64,000 bases of DNA from Sepiola atlantica (GCA_963556195.1 OY744531.1:52534700-52598699); one strand, 5' to 3'. Counted from the stretch's first letter, positions 23,619 through 36,348 are shown. The notes: generated by a model not told the origin, from the sequence alone. Program-made: numbers and translations.

Positions 23619-25170
23619 TAGCAGGACGCTGTACCCCAGCGTTGCCGGGGTTGGGGATATGAAAGAATGGTTTAACTGTGAAATTAAATTAAAATGAGCA
23701 CCCACTTTCCGGCCATTTAGAGATAATATGGTTAGATGCTGGATGTATGTATATGTGTGTTAACTAAACGTATATAATTATAGTATTTCAATTTTGTAGT
23801 GTTTTTGTTTGCGGGGAGGTCATACACAAAAATTAAGTGCAGAAACAGTATTGCTATTTGTTGTATATTCTGTTAACCATACTACATATGAATGCCACTA
23901 CCCTACCAATAACTCTAGGTATGGGGCGTGTTGTCAGTCGGATTTAAGGTTATTGGTAAGTAATTTATTAACTGCATTTAATGAATGAAACAACTGCAGC
24001 AACTGATGGGTCGGTCATTTTATACTTTTCACTGTGCCCGAAGGAGTTGATATCGACGAAATCTCATATTGAAATAAAAAATCTATAACACAATTTCAGA
24101 AGTTTAAAACTACGCAGATCAGTTGAAAAGTAAATTATATATTGTGTTTGGTAGCACGTATTTGTTGTAACATCAACAAAAAGTGAAGACTCAAAAAATT
24201 CCGCTGAAAGGTTGGTCTATATAAAAAGTTTTGAAAATAATGCTGAAATCTGATTAATTGTGTATAATTTGCGTGACTGAAATAGGATTCAACAAAACGA
24301 TTGCTTCTTTGCTATTAAACCAAATGGGCAATTTTAAATCCTAAATTGTATTGAAAAGTCCGTGATTGTCTGCACTTGTTGCGAATGTAATTGTTCAAAA
24401 ACAAAAACAAATAAAATCGTCAAAATTGCTAAACTACATAAGTGGCAAAGTATTTTTGGGTGTAAACTATGACGGTGTGATGTTAAAGATTTACTGTAAA
24501 TGTATTTAAATAAATGGCATTTCAGTCTTCGTAAATATTGTGAAACTATGACGGTGTGATTTTATAATTGTCTAAATAAAGTTTTGAGTAGTAAAATATG
24601 TAATGATTATTTGTAAGAGTCTAACACTGAGTGACACAAAGTACTTTGTTCAATGAGTAAGTCATTATGTGCATGACTTGGAAAAAGAAAGTCAGAAAGT
24701 TTTCTGTTAGGTATTTTCTATAATGACATAAGTAATAATTAGAATACATATTTGGACAGAGTAAATAATCATTAGTCTGACTTGATATTTCAAAAACGTG
24801 GAAAAAAACTTACGATGTATTTATTATTGTCGCCATCTTGTCAGAATCGATAATGCTTGTCTGTATGTTCGTTTTTAAAGTATTTCGTTGTATCATGTAA
24901 TGATAGAAGAATAGTATTCTGTTATTTTGTAATTTACTGGTGATTTGTGAAAGTTTTGCTGATTTAAAGAAATCACACAGTGTTGTGGCCTTAAATTTGG
25001 ATTTACTTCATTTTTTTAGAAATGTTTTGGTTTTCATTATGAACATGTGGTCCCGACGAGTTGCACTGGAGCATCGAAATATGACTTGGTTTGTGTAGAC
25101 TATTTAAAGTTTTTATATATCTATTTTCTTTTTTTTCAATATTTTTATGTAATGTTATAGTACTTCAATG
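23619..25170. mobile_element. Possible transposon starting ACTAGCAGGACGC
   Basis: At 23619 the sequence ACTAGCAGGACGCTGTACCC begins a GC-rich end in an AT-rich setting. Read on the - strand this end has ACGCTG, a short loop, CAGCGT, then CCTGCTAG followed by T. That is the layout of a Helitron 3' end (a small hairpin just before CTRR). A similar end, CTGCTAGT, closes a segment at 41226 and another CTAGCA hairpin is at 55504. No helicase or transposase is seen, the other end is not defined, and the classification is speculative. Confidence 0.3.
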
Positions 25171-27385
25171 TTATAAAAGACAGATTCACATCATTTCATA
25201 AAACTTATTTTTTTTATTCAGCATACAATTGTTTCGGCAAACACCAATATATTTGTAAAATGCTGCTGTGCATTTATTTCTTGGTGTGGCTATCTTTAGT
25301 GCAAATTTTAGAAGACAAATCAAAAACGCAAAAAATCTTTAAAACTTGGCGATCTACGCCTAAATTATAATGAATAGTTATTATCAATATGATATATATA
25401 TTTTCTCATGGAACATAGTCTCGTTATATTCATGTGGTAACATATATGTATATTATTTCTTTATCTATTTGTCTTTCTAACTATTCATCATCCGCTATAC
25501 TTATTAATATAAATATTACTACATTAAAATATATATTTGCACTTTCCGTCAGTTGTTGTTTCAGACAGTTATTTCCCCTATCTGCGGGTTTTCAGTCATC
25601 TTATTCCTAATTTTCTTGTCTTGTAACACTATGTTTTTATATCCGTAAATTTAGGTGACTTCCGTTTTGCCCGGATCACCGGAAGTACGCAAACTTATCT
25701 ATTTTCTAGCCAATTAATAACTAAGTACATCTACAATATTTTGAAGATTTTCGGTAGTATTTGAAATATTTTTAGAAACTTAATAATAAACACTTTTTCT
25801 ATAACTAATAAAATTAGCTTTCATATTTTGCACTGATTGCTTTACATTACATACTTTTGTTTACGCCGTAAGCAATTGAATTTGATATTCCTTGATGATT
25901 TTGTTAATTATATTAAAGTATTATATTTCTGCAATTTTCTATTTAATACTTATTTCATTTTCTATATACTAAATTCACAATCTTTTTATCTCATAAAGAA
26001 TATAGTAACTTTTATGTATCATTTACTACGATTGTTTTTTGTTATTTTTAAATCATGGGTTAATAAACTCATCTGTGAAGGTTGTAATATTATTTACTTC
26101 TGATTTAAGATAATGTGATATGCAGATTTTTGTACTTTATCCGTTATCTAACTTTAAATTGTATTTAAATATTATGATGTATATGTTTTTATCAATTTTT
26201 ATCACGTTAGATCTCATGTTATAACTTAGACATTGGTGCCGATCTATCCAATTACATTGTTCGTCTATAATGATATAACATTTAATCTATTTTTTATTTA
26301 TTTAATCTATTTATCAAATTCTTCATATGCACTTGTAATGTAGTGGTTACTAAAACTTATTTATATTTTTATATATGGTTCATAATCTAATTCTGGTGAT
26401 ACCAGATCAGGCTGCCCTGTGGCTCCCTGAGACGAAATTCACCTACATTGACGTTTTTTTTTTTTTTGTTTTTTTTGTTTTTTTTTTGAAAAACTTAATT
26501 ATGTTCTACAGAACCCAAAACAAAAACAACAGCCCCTCTCCCTTTCTCCCTCCCCTTTTTTATTTTATTTTTAGAACTTGAAGCATAAATCTTTTACTAT
26601 AATGACCAGATTCAGCATTAAATAACCCAAAAAGGGTTGATATGCCGTAAAACAAAACTACCAAACTACCAAACCATAATCTAATTTTCATAATCTAATA
26701 TTCTAATTTTCGTATTTTTCATTTGTAATTAGTAAATAAACATCTCCACCTATGCCATCACACCGACAACACAACCCATGGTTACACATTATTTTACCAT
26801 ATAGTTTTTATAGATTTTGTTGCTATTTTCTTTTGAATTTTCATATTCTAACATTATAGTGTTTTCCATGTGGTAAGTGACTTCCATTTTTACCGGGATA
26901 CCGAAAATATACTGCTTTATTGGTTGCATTGTCTTTTATTTCTGTATTTAGTATTCGGCTATTATTTTTTTTATTGTTTATTTATAAATATTCCGTTCAC
27001 ACATATTATTTATTCTAAAAGCGGTACAAGTATTGTTTTATCATTTATATATAATCTATTAACTAATTCATTTTTCCACCGTCATATTTTCTATATTTAT
27101 AGTTACCTTCATGTAAACATCCGCATATTATCTCATTTCTCTTGTTTATAATATTTCCTTTATATGTAATCAGGAATAAAAATAGATAAAAGGATAAGAT
27201 ACATATATGTTATCACATGAATATAACGAGACCATAGTTCCATGTTATATATATATATATATATATAATGTTGTTAATGAGTATCGATTGTCATTTAGGC
27301 GTGATCGCCTAGTTTCTAAGATTTTTTGGTGTTTGCTGAATAAAAAAATAGGTTTCATGAAATGACGTAAATCTGTCTTTTATAA
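25171..27385. repeat. Large inverted repeat, arms ~200-300 bp, loop 1.7 kb
   Basis: Left arm 25171-25471 and right arm 27181-27385 are inverted copies. Shared text, left arm orientation, includes TTATAAAAGACAGATT, TTTTATTCAGCA, GGCGATC, ACGCCTAAAT, TCTCGTTATATTCATGTG and AACATATATGTA. The left arm has about 100 extra bases near 25230-25330; the right arm has a (TA)n expansion at 27245. The loop is AT-rich with no recognised gene. It carries a short direct repeat (GTGACTTCC...CCGG...ACCG) at 25652 and 26876, and a T-run near 26456. Confidence 0.75.
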
Positions 27386-27560
27386 TTTTGAAATGGTTTG
27401 AAATTACATAAACATATTGAATATAGCATAGCTCTGGCCTTATATTATAGAGCTATAATAAGTATTTTATGGTATAAAATTTATATTTGAATAATAAAAA
27501 AACTAAATCTAAAAATAAAATACACACATATCTAATATATAAATATATATATATATATAG

Positions 27561-27618
<58 letters not shown>

Positions 27619-28104
27619 CATATAAACATTTATTTATCTTTATATATTTTTAAAATTTTATTTTCACTCTGTATCCTTGCACTTCGCATATTCAGGATCA
27701 ATTTTTACTCTTGCATTCTGGACCTTTCCATCGTGCACCGATAAACACTCAAATAATCTGCTGATTGATCTTGTGTTTATATTTAAACTGGTGTTTTATA
27801 ACTTTTCTACAACTTATAGAACTTGTTTATTATTTATAAAGTTTCGATTCATAATGTTGTATAATTACCGACTAAAACGTTGTCATCTCTCCTTATCAAA
27901 ATAATATAATTTTAAAAAATATATTTTTGAAGGTGAATTTTGGTTTCTAAAATTAACTTTTCTTTTCTGATGAGAAGAATATATTTCTGTGAAAAAATCC
28001 TGGATTTAAAGATTATATACGGATCCATGTTTTTCTTTGTTCAATCTTGAGAAATTTTGAAAATGTGTATGTAACTATATATATATTTGATTATATTCGC
28101 TCTC

Positions 28105-28110
<6 letters not shown>
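27386..28110. other. AT-rich stretch with (TA)n blocks
   Basis: (TA)n at 27543-27615; otherwise no recognised sequence. Confidence 0.5.
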
Positions 28111-28179
<69 letters not shown>

Positions 28180-28397
28180 ACCTATTGTATTAGTTTCTGT
28201 AAATGTAAATCCGTTGAAACTCCTGTGTTTATAAAAGTGATCAATAACAAGTAGAGCTGTTCTTAAGTATACATTTCTATTTATACAAACATTATTGGTT
28301 ACATATGTGCATACATGTTTCGGTTGTACTCTTCACAGAGAGTCAACCTGTTCAGACCAAAGAAGACATATATATATTCATAGTTTTTTAGTTAATT

Positions 28398-28470
<73 letters not shown>

Positions 28471-29031
28471 GGTGTGTGTGTATATATATTGAATTTACTA
28501 CAAAATTATGTCGAATACTTTTTCCTTATGTTTAAGAACAAAAAACACTTAGAAATGTGGATTCAATCTCATAACGTCATAACCAGGAAAAAGTGGGAGA
28601 AACTAAGGAAAATACTAGTCACCAAACAACAGATGTCTACACCATTATATATATAATGTTTGTATGTGTGTGTATTATTATTTCATATATATTCTTTTCT
28701 TATAAAATAATATATGTTGTGTATATATAAGTATTTATACTGCTAATATTTATATATATATATATATATATAATGGAATGTATTAAGCTGCTTTTTTCGT
28801 CGATGAAATTACTAATGAAGTGAATATTTACTCCGATTTAGGAGATATGAGCAAATAATTAAACAAATGAAAAATGAGACGCGTACAGGTCTCAATTTTC
28901 GATATTATTTCCTTATATAAATCTTTGTCCTCTAAATACTTGCTTCTTAAATAATATTATCCACGCAAACAATAGCATCCCATCAACAACAGGCAGTTTA
29001 ATAATAGCATGATGTATTCCGTAGTAAAGAA

Positions 29032-29070
<39 letters not shown>
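28111..29070. repeat. Cluster of (TA)n microsatellites
   Basis: (TA)n at 28111-28175, (TA)n(TG)n at 28400-28490, (TA)n at 28750-28772 and 29034-29070. Unique AT-rich spacers of 200-300 bases between them show nothing recognisable. Confidence 0.9.
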
Positions 29071-29072
<2 letters not shown>

Positions 29073-29253
29073 TATTAACGTATTATTCTGGTAAATTTCT
29101 GAAGGGTGCTGAGTACCTCCCAAGTGGTACTGCCCAGGTGTTTCTTCTTTTAATTTGGTTTCAACATGGTAATGCTGTTTAAAGAGGTTTTCTTTTGTTT
29201 TTATCTCTTTCACTTCCGCTTGTTAGTTAGTGTATCCTTCCAGTCTGCTCCGA

Positions 29254-29310
29254 TATTATTATTAGTTGTAGTAGTAGAATTATTATTATTAGTAGTAGTA
29301 GTAGTATTTA

Positions 29311-29350
<40 letters not shown>
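29254..29350. repeat. (TAG)n/(TTA)n trinucleotide repeat
   Basis: TTA and TAG triplets, the cleanest part being about 14 TAG units at 29310-29350. It keeps a + strand frame open as a Val run, which is an artefact. Confidence 0.9.
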
Positions 29351-29351
<1 letters not shown>

Positions 29352-29724
29352 AATGTAATATTGGTAACAGCAGTAGTAACACCGGCCACTTGTCCTCCTG
29401 CATTCTATGATATATTAAGAATAGGGTCAAGTCTATTGAGTGGATCGTCTACTGGGTTGTCTCGATTTAATTTCAGTCATCGTGCACTGAATAAAACGAG
29501 GAGATGTCGCCCAGAGCCGATGACTTGGACCCAGGACGGCCACAAACAAATTGCGGAGGATTAGGGAGATGGCGTGCTGGCGGTGTAGAGAAGTTGGGTG
29601 TGGCCATCTAATTCATTGGCCTTTTTGTCTTGTTTTAATGGCGTAAAGATAAAGCTGACATCTCGATTTGCAATCGGATTCATTCGTGCGGACCTTATTA
29701 AATATTCATGAAGGCGAGAAAGCA
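29351..29724. other. Unassigned stretch, less AT-rich
   Basis: A + strand frame stays open from the triplet repeat to 29564. The non-repetitive 65 residues show no known motif. Confidence 0.3.
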
Positions 29725-30440
29725 AGCAGTGGGGAAAAAGAAGAAAGAAAGGAATAAAGAAAAAGAAGAAAGAGATAAAGAAATCAAGAAAAAGAAAGAG
29801 AGACGGAAAGAAAGTACGAAAAGAAGAGCGAGAGAAATAACAGAGTAATGAAAGCGAGATTGGAAGAAAGAGTTAAAGAAAGAAGGAATGAAAGAAAGCT
29901 AGTAAGTAAGAAATAACCAAAAAATGAAGGGCAAGAAAAGGAAGAAACAGAAAGAAAAGTAGAAGAACTTGCAAAGGAAAGATAGACAGAAAAGAGTTTA
30001 GCAAGTACAAAAGAAAGTGGAAAAATGCAAGAAAGAAACAAAGAAAGCTAGACGGTTATACAGAAGGAAGGGGCGGCGGGAAGAAAGGAGGAAATATAGA
30101 AAAGAGAGGAATATAGACAAACTGAAAGTAATAAAGAGAAAAAAACTAAAAGTGCAAAACGCGAACGAATCAAGACAGGCATATAGAGCGGAAAAACCAA
30201 AAGAAAGAAAAATAGTTGTACAGAAGGAAAGAACGAAAGAAAAGAAATATAGAAATAACATATGGTAATAAAAAACCGAGATCAACAATGGAAAAAGGAA
30301 TAAGAAAGGAAAACAGGGATAAGGAGAAAAAGGAGAGACAGAGAGAAGAACAGGAGAATGAATGGAAAAAAACGAGTAAAAAAAGCAAATGAATAGAGCG
30401 AAACAAGCACGAAAAAAATTGAAAAGAGCGCTCGATCTCC
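29725..30440. repeat. Purine-rich (GAAA-type) tract
   Basis: Runs of AAAGAAAG, GAAAGAAGG and GGAAAAA dominate the + strand, the strand-complement of the T-rich tracts at 3861-7010. Open frames on both strands are compositional. Confidence 0.85.
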
Positions 30441-30645
30441 GACGATAAAAGCAATTAATAATTATCTGCCATCGCTTATAGCCAAACGTTTAGACTTTAC
30501 CATTTGAAATGAATTGTTCCCAAATCGATTACATATAAATATATCGTAATCGTCAACCGAAACAGTTTCAAACACACACGCTTTACGGTTGCTCTAGATA
30601 TATATACGTGTTTATCTATATATAGATGTATATGTATTTTTTAAT

Positions 30646-30674
30646 TTATATATATATATATATATTTATATATC
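30646..30674. repeat. (TA)n microsatellite
   Basis: Short TA run just left of the SINE-like pair. Confidence 0.85.
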
Positions 30675-30758
30675 ATGCGAACTTCCGTCCAACTAGATCG
30701 TCGACCACCACTAAAATATGTCCACTCGTATAATTCTCCATTTTCCCCATGGCTGTTG

Positions 30759-30804
30759 AGTTGGCTGCATTGATAGAGGTGAACCTCTATCAATGCAGCC
30801 AACT
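30759..30804. repeat. Perfect 22-bp short hairpin
   Basis: Arms 30759-30780 and 30783-30804 are exact reverse complements (core GGCTGCATTGATAGAGG) with essentially no loop. It sits beside a SINE-like repeat copy. Confidence 0.9.
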
Positions 30805-30927
30805 TAGGTCTAAAGTAAGTTCGAATCGTACGACTAGCAGAACAATCATCATTCACACTAATGCTACCCAGAAAAGTATAAAATGCATGTATATTTGGAT
30901 AAGACATAAGAAATATTAATCATAATA

Positions 30928-30965
<38 letters not shown>

Positions 30966-31105
30966 CTACAAAATAAAATCATATTCACATGCGTTTCATG
31001 CCGAACCGGCAATCGTCAACATGCGAGGAGACAATTCCTGCCGGTCACACGGTTCGAACCTCTATTCCAAACTCATGTTTCACGCAGTATTCGAAGCGCG
31101 TATCA
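30785..31105. repeat. Inverted pair of SINE-like repeats around (TA)n
   Basis: A - strand copy (about 30785-30905) and a + strand copy (about 30975-31105) flank (TA)n at 30929-30961. The shared core, in the + copy, is GGAGACAATTCCTGCCGGTC followed by ACACGGTTCGAACC. GGTTCGAACC fits the B box of a tRNA-type Pol III promoter, suggesting a tRNA-derived SINE. A third copy is at 53385-53530(-). No A box was placed with confidence and no tRNA fold is intact. Confidence 0.5.
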
Positions 31106-31264
31106 ATACTCCAACGCACATTGTCTAGAATTGGGAAGTAAATTAACATATAAATAGCAAACACGGCGGCTATCCAGTAAGTAGTGTAGAGAGGACACAA
31201 AAAGCGTGGCCAAGAATCATGCATTATGCAGAATTACGGGTTGTCAAATTACTTTAAAATGATC

Positions 31265-31660
31265 TATCTTGCCAGAGCTTTGAGGAAGGGAGTTTACAAA
31301 TGTGCCAATAATGATTATGAACAATACTATGAGAAGATTAGAAACCAAACGTGAAAAGGGCAGGTTTAATGGCTCAATAAGAATTTGTTGACATTGGACT
31401 TAAAGAAAACCATGTAGTAGTAAGTAATGAAGCAGTCCTGTTGTATTGTATTCCACAGTTGGAAGATTTAAGCAACTCTGCTCATATAAGTTACGTTTGG
31501 TGTTGGATACAGAGAGAAAGGACCGAAAGACCTTTGCAGTGGCGATAGCCTAACGAGTACTTATTGTAAAGCTTTTACATGAGATAACCAGAGAATATAG
31601 CTCCGTTTAGCAACTACCATAACAATAATGAAAGTAGAGAAAGATTAGCAACGGGTCGTC
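31265..31660 (-). mobile_element. Family 2 LINE fragment, 3' region
   Basis: On the - strand the sequence from 31660 reads CGTTGCTAATCTTTCTCTAC, as in the CTAGTCTATCG block of other family 2 copies. It passes the CTGTGGAA junction near 31455 and the TTAAGTCCAATGTCAACAAA block near 31395. Frames are closed throughout. The 3' limit is uncertain. Confidence 0.65.
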
Positions 31661-31799
31661 TGTGATCATTCCATACTAGGTTACGAATTCAGTTTATATT
31701 GTTACATCTTTATCTAACATCTAACTAATTACTCTTCTCAATAATCACAACATTTCTAAAAAATACAACACTTTTCTCTCTCTCCCCCCTCCCTCATCT

Positions 31800-31843
31800 C
31801 TCATTTTGTCTGTCAGTCTCTCCTTAGCTTGCTCTCTCCGTCT

Positions 31844-31893
<50 letters not shown>

Positions 31894-31943
31894 CAGAGAG
31901 AAAGAGAGAGAGAGAGAAAGAGAGAGAAGGAGGGGGATCTGAA
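31800..31943. repeat. (CT)-rich, (TA)n, (GA)n compound repeat
   Basis: CT-rich text to 31840, (TA)n 31844-31862, then GA-rich DNA to about 31943. The CT and GA sides are complementary. Confidence 0.9.
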
Positions 31944-32029
31944 GGAGAGGGAGAGGACAAACAATCTCTTTCTGTCTATTTGCATTTTATTCATTCTCCA
32001 TTTAATATTAAGCTAAACACCATGTCATA

Positions 32030-32770
32030 CTAGTCCCCAACTCGCCCGAATCCTAGGGCCTTGTCGTAATGATAATCATATCAGATGTCTCCATCTGCTG
32101 TTTTAGAGTGATTTTTCTCGTTGTTGTAAACTTATTCCCATTTCATTTGGCGACATCCTCGAGGTCCATCTTTTGTTAGGTTTACCCCGCTCCGTTTTTG
32201 CTTGCACTTTTGATAGGAGTATGACACCGGGGTGCCCGTCAGACCTTGTTATATTCTTGTACCATCTTAGCTACCTCGTCGCCATTCTGAGAAGCAAATA
32301 TTCAACGTGACCCCGATGTTTCTCGATAGTCGTGCGGCATGCCACATTGACATTACGGGCTCTGTAGGGAGTGTCTAGGGTTATCCCCAATCATCTAATT
32401 TCAACAGCCTGTATTTGCCTCCGTAAATATGCTGTCAGAATCCCGAACTCACGTTCACAGATGAAAATAGCGAGTTCCAGTGTGTTAAAAAAGCCTTTAC
32501 TTTTCTTTTATGTTCCTGTCACTCCAAATTAGCTTCAGGTTTGCCAATTCGGTTGCTTTTAATGCTGCTATTACTACGATTACGATCTTGGAACCTTTTT
32601 CACCGATGATGCCATTCAGGTATTTGAACTGCTTAACAGCATTTAGTTCTTCACTGTTCGATGTGGTATTCTTTGTAATTAGCTGAGAGCTGTTTGTCAT
32701 CATCTATCTTCATTTTGCGCTGATATTCAACCTAATTATAAATCGCTGTACACTACGGCTTGTCTAATGT
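32030..32770 (-). mobile_element. RTE-type LINE fragment, RT C-terminus and 3' end
   Basis: On the - strand, LNAVKQFKYLNGIIGEKGSK (about 32640-32580) is the block after the catalytic core in RTE-like endonuclease-reverse transcriptases, followed by LKLIWSDRNIKEK. Further on, LRWYKNITRSDGHPGVILL and ERGKPNKRWTS (about 32255-32160) are the conserved tail of the same family. Stops lie between them. The upstream catalytic part is absent, so this is a 5'-truncated dead copy of a LINE clade different from families 1 and 2. Confidence 0.8.
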
Positions 32771-33535
32771 AGAAGAACAATACCACTAAAGCGCTCTCCG
32801 TTGGATCATGCATCGAATTTTAATCTAAACTGGACACCGACTCTCGCGCTAATTAAGAACAGGAAAGATAATTATATATGAAAAACTGTTTAAAAGAAAT
32901 GGAACTAACTCTTATTATTTATATAAAAATAATTGTTTTGTTTTCATAGATTTGTGAATTAAGGTTACTCTTCAATTTTATAGTGAACAAAGTTATACTA
33001 AATTACAAACATTAGATTTATACAAAATATATAAGAATTCTACTACTACTTGAGGTGTATGTACTACCTAATTAACAGACCCGCTACCGGATCCAGCACT
33101 ATACCATCATCAGAAGGAACCACTTCGCAGTTTCGCCATCCACACCTCGACTGCTTTTCTGAAGCTAAACTACTCTTTTGACTCACCTTCCTCAACGGAT
33201 ACAGTGATCCCCGCTGTGTTTCGTGTCCTAGGGGTATCTGCTATACGTCTCATGGTTCACCGACCCACGTTGCTGAAGCAAGTACAACAATTCAAGGATA
33301 TACTAAATATGAATTAATCAACATTTGTTTCCCAAATACATTCTTCTTATATACTTTATTAACCTAGAATAGATCTGAGATATCGATGCAAACGTTACTT
33401 AGCTTAGAGGATTTTCATAAAACGGTACATTATTACAGAGGAAATATAATAATCATGTATTAAAGGCCAGGAAATCTTTTTAACCCTAGCGTAGGCAGAT
33501 ATCTGCGTCAGGTAGCTCTCCGTCTCTCTCTTGTC
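32771..33535. other. Unassigned stretch
   Basis: No recognised gene or repeat. Confidence 0.3.
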
Positions 33536-33536
33536 A

Positions 33537-33573
<37 letters not shown>
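33536..33573. repeat. (TC)n microsatellite
   Basis: About 19 TC units. Confidence 0.95.
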
Positions 33574-33576
<3 letters not shown>

Positions 33577-35800
33577 GTATATTGTCCATCTTATATGAAT
33601 AAATATTTTGTTCGTCTGTTTGGCAGTCACAATATTTGTAAATGTAATATATACACGGCGGATTTGTGTAATTTCGAAATATCACAGATCTAACCAACTT
33701 TTAGAAATGGAAAATATTGCATTAATAGTAAATTATAAATTCCCAACAAATATAGCGGATGGCATGCCCGGAAATCGAAATCGAAACTTAGAGATCTGAG
33801 GTTCTACCATCTGACTTATTTAGACTTTCTAATAAATAAAGCTTATAGCATTACATAAACAAAATAATTATAGCTTTTGCGTTACGTCATAGGTTTATGA
33901 GTTATGTCATGTTTCACAACATGAATGTATTTAGTTACCTAATATTTTATATGAACACCTATTCATATAGTTATATATACTAGAATTCCAGTTAGTGAAA
34001 AAAGAATTGACAAATAATTTTGTATAGAGAATAACATATTTAGAAATTCACTCTACTAATCGTTCAAGTCTACAGTGACACGTGATAAATAAAAGAGGGT
34101 AGACCTTATAAGAGCACAACAAAAAAAATCGAACACTGTAATCTCTCAGCGTAAAATACGAATAAATAACCAAGTATCCTGTGTGAGGAAACCAATCACC
34201 CAACAACAGGAAAGGAAATGGAGCATCATTTTCCCACATATCCGCCTCATATGCTAATGAAGCTACTCAAATTATACTGGTGGTTTTATATAATAAATGT
34301 TTTAATATTATTTCTTCATCCATCTTAATTTTGACTGAATGGAACCGTTTTGTACACAGCTGGAATGGCAATGGTAGTCTTAAGAACATTATTTCGAGAG
34401 GATTTGATCTATTTACGCGCTAACGTTGGCTAAACTGCTATTTCTTCAGATGTGGTTATTTCCACTTGTATTACCAAAAAGCCTACGTCTAAAAACATCG
34501 ATCAACAACAATTACATTAAAGACTGCAATACGCGAAACTGTTACCAGCGATGAGTAATGAAAGAACATTTCAGAAATCCTCAAAAACAATATATCAGGA
34601 GCAAAGACCATCATTTACAGCATACATGGGAAACCTCTGCTCATGCGTGGGACAAAATATATTTTCCCAGCATGCACATGGGCAAGAGCCCTTATTATAA
34701 GTTATGCTTATGTACTTACATTCCTATATGCTATAGGTGTATCTAACTATTGAGTTGTATTCATTTATTAATCTGTGGTTATTAATCAAATATTTTTGTA
34801 TAAAAAGGATATTGAAATCTAATAAATAGAGAGTTTATTAATAATACCTATCAACTTATTCTTAAAACAATATAACATCAGTTGATATCATTATTTAATA
34901 TCATATCATAAGTTAACTCCAGGGGTCAACGCTGTCTCTAATGACTCTTCAAATCTTATCAAAAGCAATGAAAGGTCTAACAGGATTTCTATGAATTTAT
35001 TTGCTCCGATTTTCAGTGATTCCATTTCGTCACGAGGTCAGACGTTACGTTCCTGTGGTATATTAACGTATTTCGGATAATCCCATTCGATCTTTTTAAT
35101 AATTTCCTAAAAAAGTCTCTTTATCATTCGTGGATTGATTCTGCCTCGGGAATCTTCGATAGCCCATGCATAATTTAGAGAAAATCATTTTTGCAGAAAG
35201 AATGAAACAAAACCACACCGTGTACGTTTACTGCAAGAAAATTGAAATATTTATATAAATGCATTTTTACGTTGCATTCCTGGCAGCCTATGAATTGTAA
35301 CATGGTTAAATTTATTTTCTTTCCTTGGGACACGTTATATTAGACGAAATAGGAAATACTTGTCTATCCGTTTGACAATAGTCCTCGCATTTCATGAAGC
35401 ATATTACCCTCGAAGGCTAGTTTACAATTAAGTACTCTAACAACACAAAACACATTTTTATATTTGATATAATAATGTTATCTCATACTCTTCGTTTTGT
35501 TCATCCCGTCCCAATGAGAACGAGCGCCGACGAAACGTCTTCACAAAATCTGCTCTAGTAATTTTTCCATTTCCAAGCTATTCAACAGCTTTTGTTTTTG
35601 TAGCCATTCAACTGTTAGTTTCTCTGAATACTAAACTAACTTAGAAATCAATGTTGTTTATTTTTCAAATCTCACAATATTGTGTTCGCATTCCATCAAT
35701 GCAGTCTTCTATAAATTTTAAAACTTGACCATACACACTTTTCGTCACAATTAGTATTACCCCTACTTACCGGAACCATCAGGGGAAATCTCGTGTGTGT
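33574..35800. other. Unassigned 2.2-kb AT-rich stretch
   Basis: No recognised gene, RNA or repeat. All open frames are under 65 codons. Confidence 0.35.
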
Positions 35801-36138
35801 GTTAAGAAAGTTGAGGGCAATGCAGAATGTTGGGTAGGTTGTAATCTGGAAGAAACAAAAATAGTAAATCGAGGAAAATTCACCAAATAGTTTTGGTGAA
35901 TTCTTTACACAGACGGATTTTTCCTTTGGTGTTTATTATTTTTGACAAAATGAAGATTTTCACGAAATAATAAATAAATGATGTGTAATCATCATCCGGA
36001 CAACACACAAACAGCCGACAACACACTTGCTGTTATGTAAAAAAAGAAAAATTAAGTATCCCACTTCGATTTACTATTTTTGTTCCTTCCAGCTTACAAC
36101 CTACTCGGTACTCTCCATTGCCCTCAGCCTTCTTAACA
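35801..36138. mobile_element. Fold-back (MITE-like) element, 73-bp arms
   Basis: Left arm 35801-35873 and right arm 36066-36138 are inverted copies with no indel and about 10 mismatches in 73 (roughly 86%). Arm text includes TGTTAAGAA, TGAGGGCAATG, GTAGGTTGTAA and AACAAAAATAGTAAATCGA. The 192-base centre has an internal short palindrome (AATTCACCAA...TTGGTGAATT near 35884) and no open frame. No target duplication was identified. Confidence 0.75.
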
Positions 36139-36179
36139 TATTACTACTATTCCCAGCAATTCTTCAAGCAAACTACCAT

Positions 36180-36253
36180 TCTCTCTTTCTCTCCGTCTCT
36201 CTCTCTCTCTCTGTCTCTCTCTCTCTCTGTCTCTCTCTCTCCTTATCTATATG

Positions 36254-36297
<44 letters not shown>

Positions 36298-36348
36298 AAG
36301 AAAAAGAGAGAGATAGATATAGATATATATATATACATATATATATAA
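36180..36348. repeat. Self-complementary (CT)n(TA)n(GA)n microsatellite
   Basis: (CT)n with occasional GT to 36241, (TA)n to about 36273, (GA)n to about 36315, then TAGATA/TATA. The CT and GA arms are complementary, making an inverted repeat with an AT core. Confidence 0.95.

Noticed and set aside
30017..30454. Lys/Glu/Arg-rich and complementary Phe/Ser-rich frames
   Set aside because: They follow from the purine-rich tract; both strands are open at once.
31045..31060. tRNA gene suggested by GGTTCGAACC
   Set aside because: No acceptor stem, anticodon arm or A box can be placed around it; it recurs as a dispersed repeat.
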